From Clostridiales bacterium (lineage in GTDB: Bacteria > Bacillota > Clostridia > Clostridiales > Oxobacteraceae), in the NCBI GenBank assembly GCA_030016385.1, contig JASEJN010000005.1, positions 21,522 through 85,521 on the forward strand: a DNA stretch of 64,000 nucleotides, given 5' to 3'. Below, piece by piece: positions 10,095 through 17,286 of the stretch. The notes beneath the pieces are model-generated. The model was not told where the DNA came from, did not search any database, and was given only the letters and a program-made list of their open reading frames with translations. A program made the position numbers and the translations under genes. Within the stretch, counting starts at the first letter, position 1, and every line of letters starts with the position of its first letter.

Positions 10095-10132
10095 AAAATA
10101 ACAAAAGCCTGTACCTTACAAAGGCACAGGCT
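10095..10132 (-). terminator. Intrinsic terminator in the cobalamin riboswitch expression platform
   Basis: On the minus strand AGCCTGTGCC and GGTACAGGCT pair around a 7-base loop, followed by TTTTGTTATTTT. It lies between the riboswitch aptamer and the first gene, so ligand binding probably controls transcription termination. Confidence 0.85.
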
Positions 10133-10189
10133 AAAATTTTGCGATAGAACACGACCCGAAAATTCACCTTTCCTTCCCTCCGAAGGCAT

Positions 10190-10372
10190 TACTTGAACTA
10201 AACAGGCAGGTTTCCTGACTTGCGGATCATCTTACTTCCCGGCCTTCCCAATCATATAGGTGGCATCTCGGGTTTCATTCCCACATACAGTAGCGGGGGC
10301 TGTACCGGCATTTAACCGGATTCCCTTTTAATCTTTCATATATGACATATAAAAGACACCTGTTTAAATATT
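10190..10372 (-). promoter_or_regulatory. Cobalamin (B12) riboswitch
   Basis: The minus-strand sequence carries the diagnostic cobalamin aptamer pieces in order: GGGAATCCGGT, then GCCGGTACAGCCCCCGCTAC, TGT, GAAACCCGAGATGCCAC, GGGAAGGCCGGGAAGTAAGA, and finally GATCCGCAAGTCAGGAAACC with TGCC (B12 box). It precedes the ECF/DUF4430 operon, followed by a terminator hairpin. Confidence 0.97.
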
Positions 10373-10385
10373 TACTTCTTTAATT

Positions 10386-10413
10386 ATTATACCGATTGTA
10401 GGCTGTATGTCAA
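10386..10413 (-). promoter_or_regulatory. Sigma-A-type promoter of the cobalamin ECF operon
   Basis: On the minus strand TTGACA (10413-10408) and TATAAT (10391-10386) are both consensus, with a 16-base spacer. The start site would fall just before the riboswitch. Confidence 0.8.
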
Positions 10414-10457
10414 TAATATATAATAAATTTATATGGATATTAAGAATATTTTTATAT

Positions 10458-10713
10458 GAACTTCAATTCGTAATTTGAACTTATGTTATTTTGAACACTC
10501 ATTCGGCAGATCCAAGTTTTGTAAGTTCTAAGGCCAGCAGCCTTAAGAATCCAAGAGCTTTTGAAACTCGCCTGCACTCAGGCACTCAAAAGCTCTAAGG
10601 ATTTTTTTGCGGCAGCAAAGCCAAGAACTTATCAAAACTTTCATAATGCTCATTCGTTGCTCAAAACAACATAATCCTATTTATGCCTGATCTCATATTG
10701 CGAATCGAAGTTA
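10458..10713 (+). repeat. Full-length dispersed palindromic repeat (MITE-like)
   Basis: This element of about 255 bp is an imperfect inverted repeat along its whole length. The ends are AACTTCAATTCGTAAT on the left and, read as reverse complement, AACTTCGATTCGCAATATG on the right. Inside, CAAGAGCTTTTGAAACTCGCCTG is mirrored by a diverged arm across a short centre. A reverse-orientation copy lies at 56037-56254, and partial copies near 2.1, 26.4 and 63.9 kb. It encodes no protein. It fills most of the gap between the riboswitch and the DUF362 gene. Confidence 0.85.
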
Positions 10714-10775
10714 TATGAAGAATATTATTCCAATCGCTGGAGGTTCCATGACTTATATATTAATGGAGGTGCGCT

Positions 10776-11942
10776 ATGGAGAGGGTATCTATTCAAAGAT
10801 GTGACGAATATGACTTCCCAAAAGTTAAAGATGCGGTTTACCGATGCCTTGACGGTATTCTAAGGATAAAGAAAGATGAGATCCGCGGGAAAAAAGTGCT
10901 GATAAAGGCAAACCTTTTGAAAAGAGATAGTCCGGAGGATGACGTAACGACCCATCCGTTTGTAGTTGAGGCTATAGCAAGGTATCTTATGGATATTGGA
11001 TGCAATGTGATTGTAGCGGACAGTCCAGGAGGGCCTTTCAATAAAAATGTGCTCAAAGCCGTATATGAAAAGTGCGGCATGAAGGATGCCGCCGACAGGG
11101 CAGGATTCATGCTAAACTATGATATATCGTATGTTACGGTACATGACGATAAAGCAAAGATGCTCAGGTCCATGGAGATAATAAAAGCCGTGGAGGATGC
11201 GGACTTTGTAGTATCGGCTGCAAAGCTGAAGACTCATGGCATGATGACTTTTACAGGTGCAGTCAAGAACTTATTCGGGGTGGTGCCAGGCTTCACCAAA
11301 GCAGAATATCATTTAAAAATGAGGAATGCATCAAATTTTGCGGAGCTTTTAGTGGATATATGCGACTATGTAAAACCGCTGTTTTCCGTAATAGACGGCG
11401 TGGAAGGCATGGAGGGCAATGGACCTTCTGCAGGGGAAAAAAGAAAGGTAGGACTTATAATGGCATCTGAAAATCCCTATGCTCTTGATACGGTAGCTGC
11501 CCATATTATAGGAATAAATCCCAAAAGCGTTCCGACAATAAATGCTTCGTATAACAGGGGATTATTAAGCGGAAGCGTGGACGATATAGAAATAGAGGGA
11601 ATACCGTTAAACGATATAAATATAAAACCCTTTGAACTTCCAAACTCGATTGTATCGTTTTATGCAAAGGGTAAGATTCCAAAATCCGTTGAAAATATTT
11701 TAATAAATACATTTCAGCCAAGGCCGGTTTTTAATTATAATGTTTGTATATCCTGCGGCGTCTGCATGAGGAACTGTCCGGCATCTGCCATAGAGATGAT
11801 TGATAAAAAGCCTCATGTGAGCCTTGATAAATGCATCCGGTGTTTTTGCTGCCATGAGCTTTGCCCTCGAAAAGCCGTGGGTATTAAAAGAAACTGGTTT
11901 TACGGAAGGATATTTGGAAATAAAAAAATTTATAAAGCATAA
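10776..11942 (+). CDS. DUF362 protein with C-terminal 2x[4Fe-4S] ferredoxin domain
   Basis: The 388-residue protein has an N-terminal DUF362 domain (about 1-300; note SAAKLKTHGMMTFTGAVKNL and VIDGVEGMEGNGP). A ferredoxin domain follows with two CxxCxxCxxxC sets, Cys 324/327/330/334 and 353/356/359/363. Such proteins are common in anaerobes and presumably pass electrons to or through the DUF362 part; no reaction is established that I know of. A TGGAGGTG ribosome site precedes the ATG. It appears monocistronic, followed after 73 bases by the PspC gene. Confidence 0.85.
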   Translation: MERVSIQRCDEYDFPKVKDAVYRCLDGILRIKKDEIRGKKVLIKANLLKRDSPEDDVTTHPFVVEAIARYLMDIGCNVIVADSPGGPFNKNVLKAVYEKCGMKDAADRAGFMLNYDISYVTVHDDKAKMLRSMEIIKAVEDADFVVSAAKLKTHGMMTFTGAVKNLFGVVPGFTKAEYHLKMRNASNFAELLVDICDYVKPLFSVIDGVEGMEGNGPSAGEKRKVGLIMASENPYALDTVAAHIIGINPKSVPTINASYNRGLLSGSVDDIEIEGIPLNDINIKPFELPNSIVSFYAKGKIPKSVENILINTFQPRPVFNYNVCISCGVCMRNCPASAIEMIDKKPHVSLDKCIRCFCCHELCPRKAVGIKRNWFYGRIFGNKKIYKA

Positions 11943-12015
11943 GACTTTTTTAAAATTATTACGTATTTATATATGTGTATGTAATTTGACTAATCTTTGA
12001 AAGAGGTGAAGAAAT

Positions 12016-12408
12016 ATGTACAGAAAATTTTATCGTTCCAGGAAAAACAGGTTGCTTGCCGGCGTGTGCGGCGGCATTGGTGAATATTTTAATATAGACC
12101 CGACAATTGTGAGGATTCTGTGGGTGCTTATAAGTCTGAACGGTATAGGGATTGCTGCATATATAATATGTGCAATAATAATACCGGATGAAGATTTTTC
12201 CGACTCCCAAAGCAGCGGACAGTTCAACGACACAAAATATAACTTTAATCCGGAAAAAACAAGCCTTATAATAGGTGGAATTTTTGTCGCAATAGGTGTT
12301 ATTTTGATTGGCAGGCGTTACTTTTACTGGCTGGACAAATATTTGTGGCCTCTGGCAATTATAGTACTCGGTATAGTAATTATCATTAACGGCAGGAGGA
12401 AGCAATAA
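12016..12408 (+). CDS. PspC-domain membrane protein
   Basis: The first 65 residues form a PspC domain: KNRLLAGVCGGIGEYFNIDP, then a helix ending in IICAIIIPDED. A second hydrophobic region (about 82-125) resembles LiaI/LiaF transmembrane segments. PspC-like proteins take part in envelope-stress sensing in bacteria. The next gene starts two bases after the stop and encodes a related membrane segment, so the two form one unit. Start fixed by AGAGGTGA seven bases before the ATG. Confidence 0.85.
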   Translation: MYRKFYRSRKNRLLAGVCGGIGEYFNIDPTIVRILWVLISLNGIGIAAYIICAIIIPDEDFSDSQSSGQFNDTKYNFNPEKTSLIIGGIFVAIGVILIGRRYFYWLDKYLWPLAIIVLGIVIIINGRRKQ

Positions 12409-12409
12409 T

Positions 12410-12766
12410 ATGAATAAGGGCAATATATGTTTCGGAATTTTTCTGATAACCATAGGAATATTCATCATCTTGATAAATTTCGGCATAATTGACTGGTCGA
12501 TTTTGGATGCTTTTTTTGAAATATGGCCTGTAATACTTATAGTCATAGGTATAAATATCATATTCAGGAACAATACGATAGTGAAGACCATTTCCTGGCT
12601 TCTGTTTTTGGCGTTGCTTATAGGATACAGTTATTATCACAGAGATCAACCGGGATTTTATAAAAGAAACTGGGAAAATGGAAGGGACTTAAAGATTGAA
12701 GAAAAAACTGAAATAAAAGGCGATAAACTGAGCATGGATGTTGGGGGCACAAAGTTTTATTTATGA
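12410..12766 (+). CDS. LiaI/LiaF-like transmembrane protein
   Basis: The 118-residue protein begins with two or three membrane helices of the LiaF/DUF5668 type (IFLITIGIFIILINFG, FEIWPVILIVIGINIIF). A short charged tail ends abruptly in a beta-like stretch, KLSMDVGGTKFYL. LiaF proteins usually have a longer C-terminal beta domain, so this may be a short version or one truncated by a stop. It is cotranscribed with the PspC gene and ends before a shared terminator. Probably envelope-stress related by family. Confidence 0.72.
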   Translation: MNKGNICFGIFLITIGIFIILINFGIIDWSILDAFFEIWPVILIVIGINIIFRNNTIVKTISWLLFLALLIGYSYYHRDQPGFYKRNWENGRDLKIEEKTEIKGDKLSMDVGGTKFYL

Positions 12767-12819
12767 TTTTATGGTAAAATTAAACGCCTAAAATGGTACT
12801 AAGAGGTTAATTAAAGAGC

Positions 12820-12865
12820 AAATAAAAGATCCCTCTGCATTGAAAATCAGAGAGATCTTTTATTT
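12820..12865. terminator. Bidirectional terminator between convergent genes
   Basis: AAATAAAAGATC(C)CTCTG pairs with CAGAG(A)GATCTTTTATTT around a short loop, with A-rich and T-rich shoulders on either side. It serves the LiaF-like gene (plus) and the M23 peptidase gene (minus). Confidence 0.85.
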
Positions 12866-12869
12866 GAAA

Positions 12870-13733
12870 TTAATGCAGGTAACTTAACGGGTTAACCGGA
12901 GTTCCATTTCTTCTTATTTCAAAGTGGGAGTGGGATCCGTGCGAGTCACCTGTATTTCCAACATCGGCAATATGCTGTCCTTTATTTACTCTTGCCCCTG
13001 TTTTAACAAGCAATCTGGAATTGTGGGCATAATACGTCTCAAGTCCGCTGCCGTGTGATATTATCACAAGGTAGCCGTAACCGCCGTTATCCCAGCCGCT
13101 GAACACTACTCTCCCGCCTGCATAGGCATATACATCGGTTCCTGTCGGAGCCGCTATATCTATTCCCTTATGAAATTTACCGTTTCTGTTGCCAAAGCCT
13201 GAGGAAATACGGCCATGCACCGGCCAGATTCCGATATTTATGCTCGATGAAGATCTCGATGCGACTTTTTTGGGACTTGCGCTTTTTGCACTGGAGGCTT
13301 TTGCAGCCTGTGTAGCAGTTTGATTTTCGACTGATGCGACCTTTTGGGCATCCACATCCGGAATAAGGATGGCCTGCCCGATTTTCAGTTCATCCGGTGA
13401 TTCCAGGCTATTTGCCTTTATTATGCTGTCAACGTCGATCTCAAATGCCGATGACAGATCCCATAGCGTATCCCCTTGTTTAATTATGTATTTGGAAAGA
13501 TCGCTTTTATTTGAAGAAGGGATGGAAATATTATTGTTTGCAGCTGCTTTTTTCATTTTAAGCATATATTCGTCATTAACAATTCTATTTGCTTCCATAT
13601 CGTTTTCTTTTGTACCTGATTTTTTAGATGTAGCCGCCTTCGGTGAGAAAAAGTATCTGACAGCAAACATATTGAAATTCAGAAAAAGTAAAGCAGCTAT
13701 ACATGTGCGTGAGTATCTTTTTATTTTTGACAT
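12870..13733 (-). CDS. LysM-M23 peptidoglycan endopeptidase
   Basis: The 287-residue protein has an N-terminal membrane/signal segment (about 8-27) and a LysM domain (about 85-130: IIKQGDTLWDLSSAFEID ... LKIGQAILIPDV). An Ala/Ser-rich linker follows, then a C-terminal M23 LytM domain (about 175-287). The zinc ligands are visible in HKGIDIAAPTG and HSHFEIRRNG. It should cut peptide cross-links in the wall. The ATG at 13733 follows GGAGGAAAACAA. A c-di-AMP riboswitch lies directly upstream, fitting the known link of that riboswitch class to wall hydrolases. Confidence 0.92.
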   Translation of the reverse strand: MSKIKRYSRTCIAALLFLNFNMFAVRYFFSPKAATSKKSGTKENDMEANRIVNDEYMLKMKKAAANNNISIPSSNKSDLSKYIIKQGDTLWDLSSAFEIDVDSIIKANSLESPDELKIGQAILIPDVDAQKVASVENQTATQAAKASSAKSASPKKVASRSSSSINIGIWPVHGRISSGFGNRNGKFHKGIDIAAPTGTDVYAYAGGRVVFSGWDNGGYGYLVIISHGSGLETYYAHNSRLLVKTGARVNKGQHIADVGNTGDSHGSHSHFEIRRNGTPVNPLSYLH

Positions 13734-13742
13734 TTGTTTTCC

Positions 13743-13858
13743 TCCTCTATCATGCTTACGAAGTTAGTTGACGGGTTAGGCCATAGAGTAGCCTTCAATT
13801 AAGATTCACCCCAATTATATTCCTCCGTTCCGGCAAAGATGGCCGGATTCAGCTGTTA
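13743..13858 (-). promoter_or_regulatory. c-di-AMP riboswitch (ydaO/yuaA type)
   Basis: The minus strand shows GGGGTGAATC followed by CTAACCCGTCAACTAACTTC and GTAAGCATG, the conserved 3' core of the ydaO class. A GCCGG-type hairpin (CCGGCCATCTTTGCCGG) lies in the 5' half. The aptamer ends almost at the ribosome site, and I see no separate terminator, which may mean translational control. The rest of the 13734-14099 gap holds the two promoters and the hairpin listed separately. Confidence 0.88.
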
Positions 13859-13865
13859 CTTCGAT

Positions 13866-13894
13866 ATTATATAGGAAATCTGGGTAAATGTAAA
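13866..13894 (-). promoter_or_regulatory. Promoter of the c-di-AMP riboswitch/M23 gene
   Basis: Minus-strand TTTACA (13894-13889) and TATAAT (13871-13866) are 17 bases apart. Transcription would start right at the 5' end of the riboswitch. Confidence 0.7.
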
Positions 13895-13991
13895 GGCTTG
13901 GAATAATTTACCTCCAATTTGTAAAATTACGGGTTTGCAATACAGGATTTATAGAATGTGAACTTAGGGATTTGAAATAGATTTTTTTATC

Positions 13992-14064
13992 TGGACATAG
14001 CAGATTAAAAAGATGATATAATAATAAAGTACCTGCCAATTAATATTTATTCCATAAGGCAGGT
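13992..14064 (+). promoter_or_regulatory. Putative promoter and 5'-end hairpin of the TSCPD gene
   Basis: TATAAT at 14017-14022 has TGGACA 19 bases upstream (a long spacer). Right after the expected start site, ACCTGCC (14031) pairs with GGCAGGT (14058). No T-run follows, so this is more likely a 5' stabilising or regulatory hairpin than a terminator. Confidence 0.45.
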
Positions 14065-14099
14065 TAACTTATTTAGAAAATATCCGATGGGGTGTTATA

Positions 14100-14351
14100 A
14101 TGTTTACTTATGAAACAAAGGGAGTATGTTCAAAGAAAATTACCTTTGAAATAGAAAAGGGTGTTGTAAGGGACGTGAAGTTTTATTCAGGATGCCCGGG
14201 GAATCTCCTCGGCATATCCAGACTTGTGGAAGGTCTGCCAGCCGGAGAAGTTGTAAAAAAGCTTAAGGGTATAAAGTGCGGCGATAAATCCACATCCTGC
14301 CCGGATCAACTGGCAAGAGCCATCGAAGAGAAAATGCGCAAGGTCAGGTAA
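14100..14351 (+). CDS. TSCPD-domain protein (TIGR03905-like)
   Basis: This 83-residue protein is one TSCPD domain: KGVCSKKITFEIEKGVV, VKFYSGCPGNLLGIS and CGDKSTSCPDQLARAI. The conserved cysteines suggest metal binding. The same domain occurs at the C-terminus of some B12-dependent ribonucleotide reductases, but this small stand-alone form has no established function. GATGGGGTG precedes the ATG. Confidence 0.85.
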   Translation: MFTYETKGVCSKKITFEIEKGVVRDVKFYSGCPGNLLGISRLVEGLPAGEVVKKLKGIKCGDKSTSCPDQLARAIEEKMRKVR

Positions 14352-14514
14352 TGTGCGGTAAAAGCGATTGAAATAATATTCTTCAAATAAAAAACATGCA
14401 CATCCAGGGATTTGACATATTAAAATTATAAATGTAAAATCGATAATACTTGAGAATATGGAACATATGACATATGGGCGCATATGACTAATAATATAAA
14501 GGAAAGGAAATAAA

Positions 14515-16122
14515 ATGCCAGAATTTACTAAAAGTTTTCAAGATGAAATAAAAAGAAGGAGAACATTCGCGATCATTTCCCATCCTGATGCGGGGAAAAC
14601 GACGCTTACGGAAAAACTGCTTCTGTATGGCGGAGCCATAAGGCTTGCAGGTTCGGTGAAAGCGAGAAGAGCACAAAAGTATGCTGCATCGGACTGGATG
14701 GAAATAGAAAAGCAGAGAGGAATATCCGTTACATCGAGCGTGCTTCAATTCGAATACGATGGTTATTGCATAAACATACTGGATACTCCAGGGCATCAGG
14801 ATTTCAGCGAAGATACATACAGGACGCTGGTCGCAGCAGACAGCGCCGTTATGGTTATCGATGCCGCAAAGGGCGTGGAGGAGCAGACGAAGAAACTTTT
14901 CCATGTATGCAAGATGAGGGGCATACCTATTTTTACATTCATAAATAAGCTTGACAGGGCGGGAAAGGATCCCTTTGAGCTTATGGATGAAATAGAGACA
15001 GTCCTCGGCATACGTTCTTATCCTGTAAACTGGCCTATTGGAATACAGGGCGATTTTAAAGGGGTATATAACAGAAATCTTTCCACAATAGAGGTGTTCA
15101 AAGGGGGGGATCACGGGCAGACGCGCGTATCATCCACAATAGGGAGTGCCGATGATCCGGCGTTTACAAAAATCCTGGGAGAAGACCTCCATGATAAGCT
15201 AAAAGATGATATACAGCTTCTCGATATTGCAGGAGATAAATTTGACATAGAAAAAGTAAGAAGCGGCGAACTTACGCCTGTATTTTTTGGGAGCGCTCTT
15301 ACTAATTTCGGCGTTGAGCCTTTTTTGAAGGATTTTTTAGAGATGACGACAGCTCCTACGCCGCGGGCATCGAATATAGGAGATATAAGCCCTTATGATA
15401 AAAATTTTTCCGGATTTATATTTAAAATACAGGCGAATATGAATCCTGCCCACCGTGACAGGATTGCCTTTATGAGGGTATGTTCCGGCAAATTTGTCAA
15501 GGGTATGGAAGTGTTCCATGTCCAGAAGGGCAGGGTCATAAAACTTTCCCAACCGCAGCAATTTCTGGCGCAGGAGAGGGAAATTGTCGAAGAGGCGTAT
15601 CCGGGGGATATCATAGGTTTATTCGATCCAGGCATATTCAGCCTCGGAGATACCCTTTGCGAAAAGGAACCGTATTTTAAGTATCAGGGTATACCTGTTT
15701 TCCCGCCCGAGCACTTTGCAAGAATACGTCCCGTCGATACGATGAAAAGAAAACAGTTTATAAAAGGGATCAGCGAGATATCCGAAGAAGGGGCCATACA
15801 GGTTTTCAAACAGATAAACGTAGGTTTCGAGGAACTTATAATAGGCGTTGTCGGGATGCTGCAACTGGAAGTGCTCGAATACAGGCTAAAGCATGAATAT
15901 GGCGTGGATGTGAGGATTGAGCATTTGCCGTACAGGTTTATAAGGTGGCTTGAAAATGCCATTGATCCTTCAAGCCTTTATATATCCAGCGATACCATGA
16001 TTGTAAAGGACAAAAACGCAAGGCTTGTACTGCTATTTGTATATGAATGGGGCATCCAGAGATTTTCTGAGGGAAATAAAGGCATAAAATTGCTTGAAAT
16101 GGCAAACGAGTACCACATTTAG
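14515..16122 (+). CDS. prfC: Peptide chain release factor 3
   Basis: The 535-residue translational GTPase has the usual RF3 length. G1 is SHPDAGKTT, the switch region carries EKQRGISVTSS, G3 is DTPGHQDF and G4 NKLD. The RF3-type insert and C-terminal domain follow (LPYRFIRWLEN near the end). It recycles RF1/RF2 from ribosomes after termination. AAGGAAAGG precedes the ATG. Only 31 bases separate it from the aminotransferase gene, so read-through into that operon is possible. Confidence 0.96.
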   Translation: MPEFTKSFQDEIKRRRTFAIISHPDAGKTTLTEKLLLYGGAIRLAGSVKARRAQKYAASDWMEIEKQRGISVTSSVLQFEYDGYCINILDTPGHQDFSEDTYRTLVAADSAVMVIDAAKGVEEQTKKLFHVCKMRGIPIFTFINKLDRAGKDPFELMDEIETVLGIRSYPVNWPIGIQGDFKGVYNRNLSTIEVFKGGDHGQTRVSSTIGSADDPAFTKILGEDLHDKLKDDIQLLDIAGDKFDIEKVRSGELTPVFFGSALTNFGVEPFLKDFLEMTTAPTPRASNIGDISPYDKNFSGFIFKIQANMNPAHRDRIAFMRVCSGKFVKGMEVFHVQKGRVIKLSQPQQFLAQEREIVEEAYPGDIIGLFDPGIFSLGDTLCEKEPYFKYQGIPVFPPEHFARIRPVDTMKRKQFIKGISEISEEGAIQVFKQINVGFEELIIGVVGMLQLEVLEYRLKHEYGVDVRIEHLPYRFIRWLENAIDPSSLYISSDTMIVKDKNARLVLLFVYEWGIQRFSEGNKGIKLLEMANEYHI

Positions 16123-16153
16123 GATGTACCCTTAAAATAAGGGGGAAATGATT

Positions 16154-17272
16154 ATGGAAAGGCTTCTTATGACACCGGGACCTACAAATATACCCCGGGA
16201 AGTGTTCAAATCCATGTCATACAACATACACCACAGGACCGATGAATTTATGCACATAACGGACAGAGCCGATAAAAAGCTTATGAGAGTGTTCGGTTCA
16301 AAAAATGAGATACTTATTTTATCCTGTTCCGGAACAGGAGGACTTGAAGCTTCAGTTGTAAACATGTTTTCTCCGGGCGATAAATTGCTTTGCATAAACT
16401 GCGGTGTATTTGGCAAACGCTATGCCGATATAGCAAGGGCATACGGAGTGGATGTTACCGAACTGAAGTCCGAATTAGGATATGGCATAAGGATGGAGGT
16501 TTTAGAAAAAGAGCTTGAAAAAAATCATTATAAAGCCGTCTATGCCACTTACAGCGAGACATCCACAGGCATAAAAAACGACATAAAAAAAATAGGCGAT
16601 ATCGTTAAAAAGTATGACAGCCTGTTTATAATCGATGCCGTAAGCGCCCTTGGATGTTTGAAATTGGACGTCGATGAATACGGCGTCGATGTTGCCGTAG
16701 CTGGATCCCAAAAAGGTTTGATGTGTCCTCCGGGTTTAAGCCTTATATCCATGTCGGACAGGGCCTGGTTGGAGACTCAAAAATCCAGGATTGCGAAATT
16801 CTATTTCGACTTTGGAAAATACAAAAATCTAAGGATGCCGTATACTCCGTGTACATCTTTAATCCTTGGATTGGACAAGGCTCTTGACATGATACTCGGC
16901 GAGGGTCTTGAAAATGTTTACAAGAGGCATTCCATATATTCGAAGGCTGTAAAAGAAGCGGCACTCATCATGAATCTGGTGGAATTTCCGGATAGACGAT
17001 TCGACTCCGAAGTCCTTACCGCCCTCTACGTACCGCAGGATATAGATGAAAAGGCGCTAAGAAGGGGAATGTACAATAGAGGCATAGTCATAGCAGGCGG
17101 CCAGGGCAAGCTAAAGGGAAACATAATAAGGATAGGCCATATGGGGTATCTGAAAAATGAATTTATTATAAGGACTATAGAGACTTTAGGTTCGGTATTG
17201 AATGAAATGGGATATAAAAATGATACGGGAAGTGCAATTTTACGTGCAGAAGAAATCGTAAATACGCTTTAA
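16154..17272 (+). CDS. Class V aminotransferase, serine/alanine-glyoxylate type
   Basis: PLP-dependent fold type I enzyme of 372 residues. It begins with LLMTPGPTNIPREV and has the cofactor lysine in VAVAGSQKGLMCPPGLS. The ATG at 16154 is chosen because GGGGGAA sits seven bases upstream; an ATG at 16148 is too close. It directly precedes serA (14 bases). In several bacteria and archaea this aminotransferase type works with SerA as the serine-pathway transaminase, so either serine-glyoxylate or phosphoserine transamination is plausible. Which one cannot be told from sequence. Confidence 0.88.
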   Translation: MERLLMTPGPTNIPREVFKSMSYNIHHRTDEFMHITDRADKKLMRVFGSKNEILILSCSGTGGLEASVVNMFSPGDKLLCINCGVFGKRYADIARAYGVDVTELKSELGYGIRMEVLEKELEKNHYKAVYATYSETSTGIKNDIKKIGDIVKKYDSLFIIDAVSALGCLKLDVDEYGVDVAVAGSQKGLMCPPGLSLISMSDRAWLETQKSRIAKFYFDFGKYKNLRMPYTPCTSLILGLDKALDMILGEGLENVYKRHSIYSKAVKEAALIMNLVEFPDRRFDSEVLTALYVPQDIDEKALRRGMYNRGIVIAGGQGKLKGNIIRIGHMGYLKNEFIIRTIETLGSVLNEMGYKNDTGSAILRAEEIVNTL

Positions 17273-17286
17273 AGGGGGGAAAGCTT

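Noticed and set aside
10138..10200. A possible second small structured RNA between the riboswitch and its terminator
   Set aside because: The segment is explained as the expression platform linking aptamer and terminator; no separate conserved motif is seen.
10458..10713. The palindromic repeat as a CRISPR array or transposase gene
   Set aside because: There are no regularly spaced direct repeats and no open frame; it is a single long inverted repeat.
12386..12649. Minus-strand frames opposite the PspC/LiaF genes
   Set aside because: Mirror frames of membrane-helix codons; the plus-strand genes have ribosome sites and family signatures.
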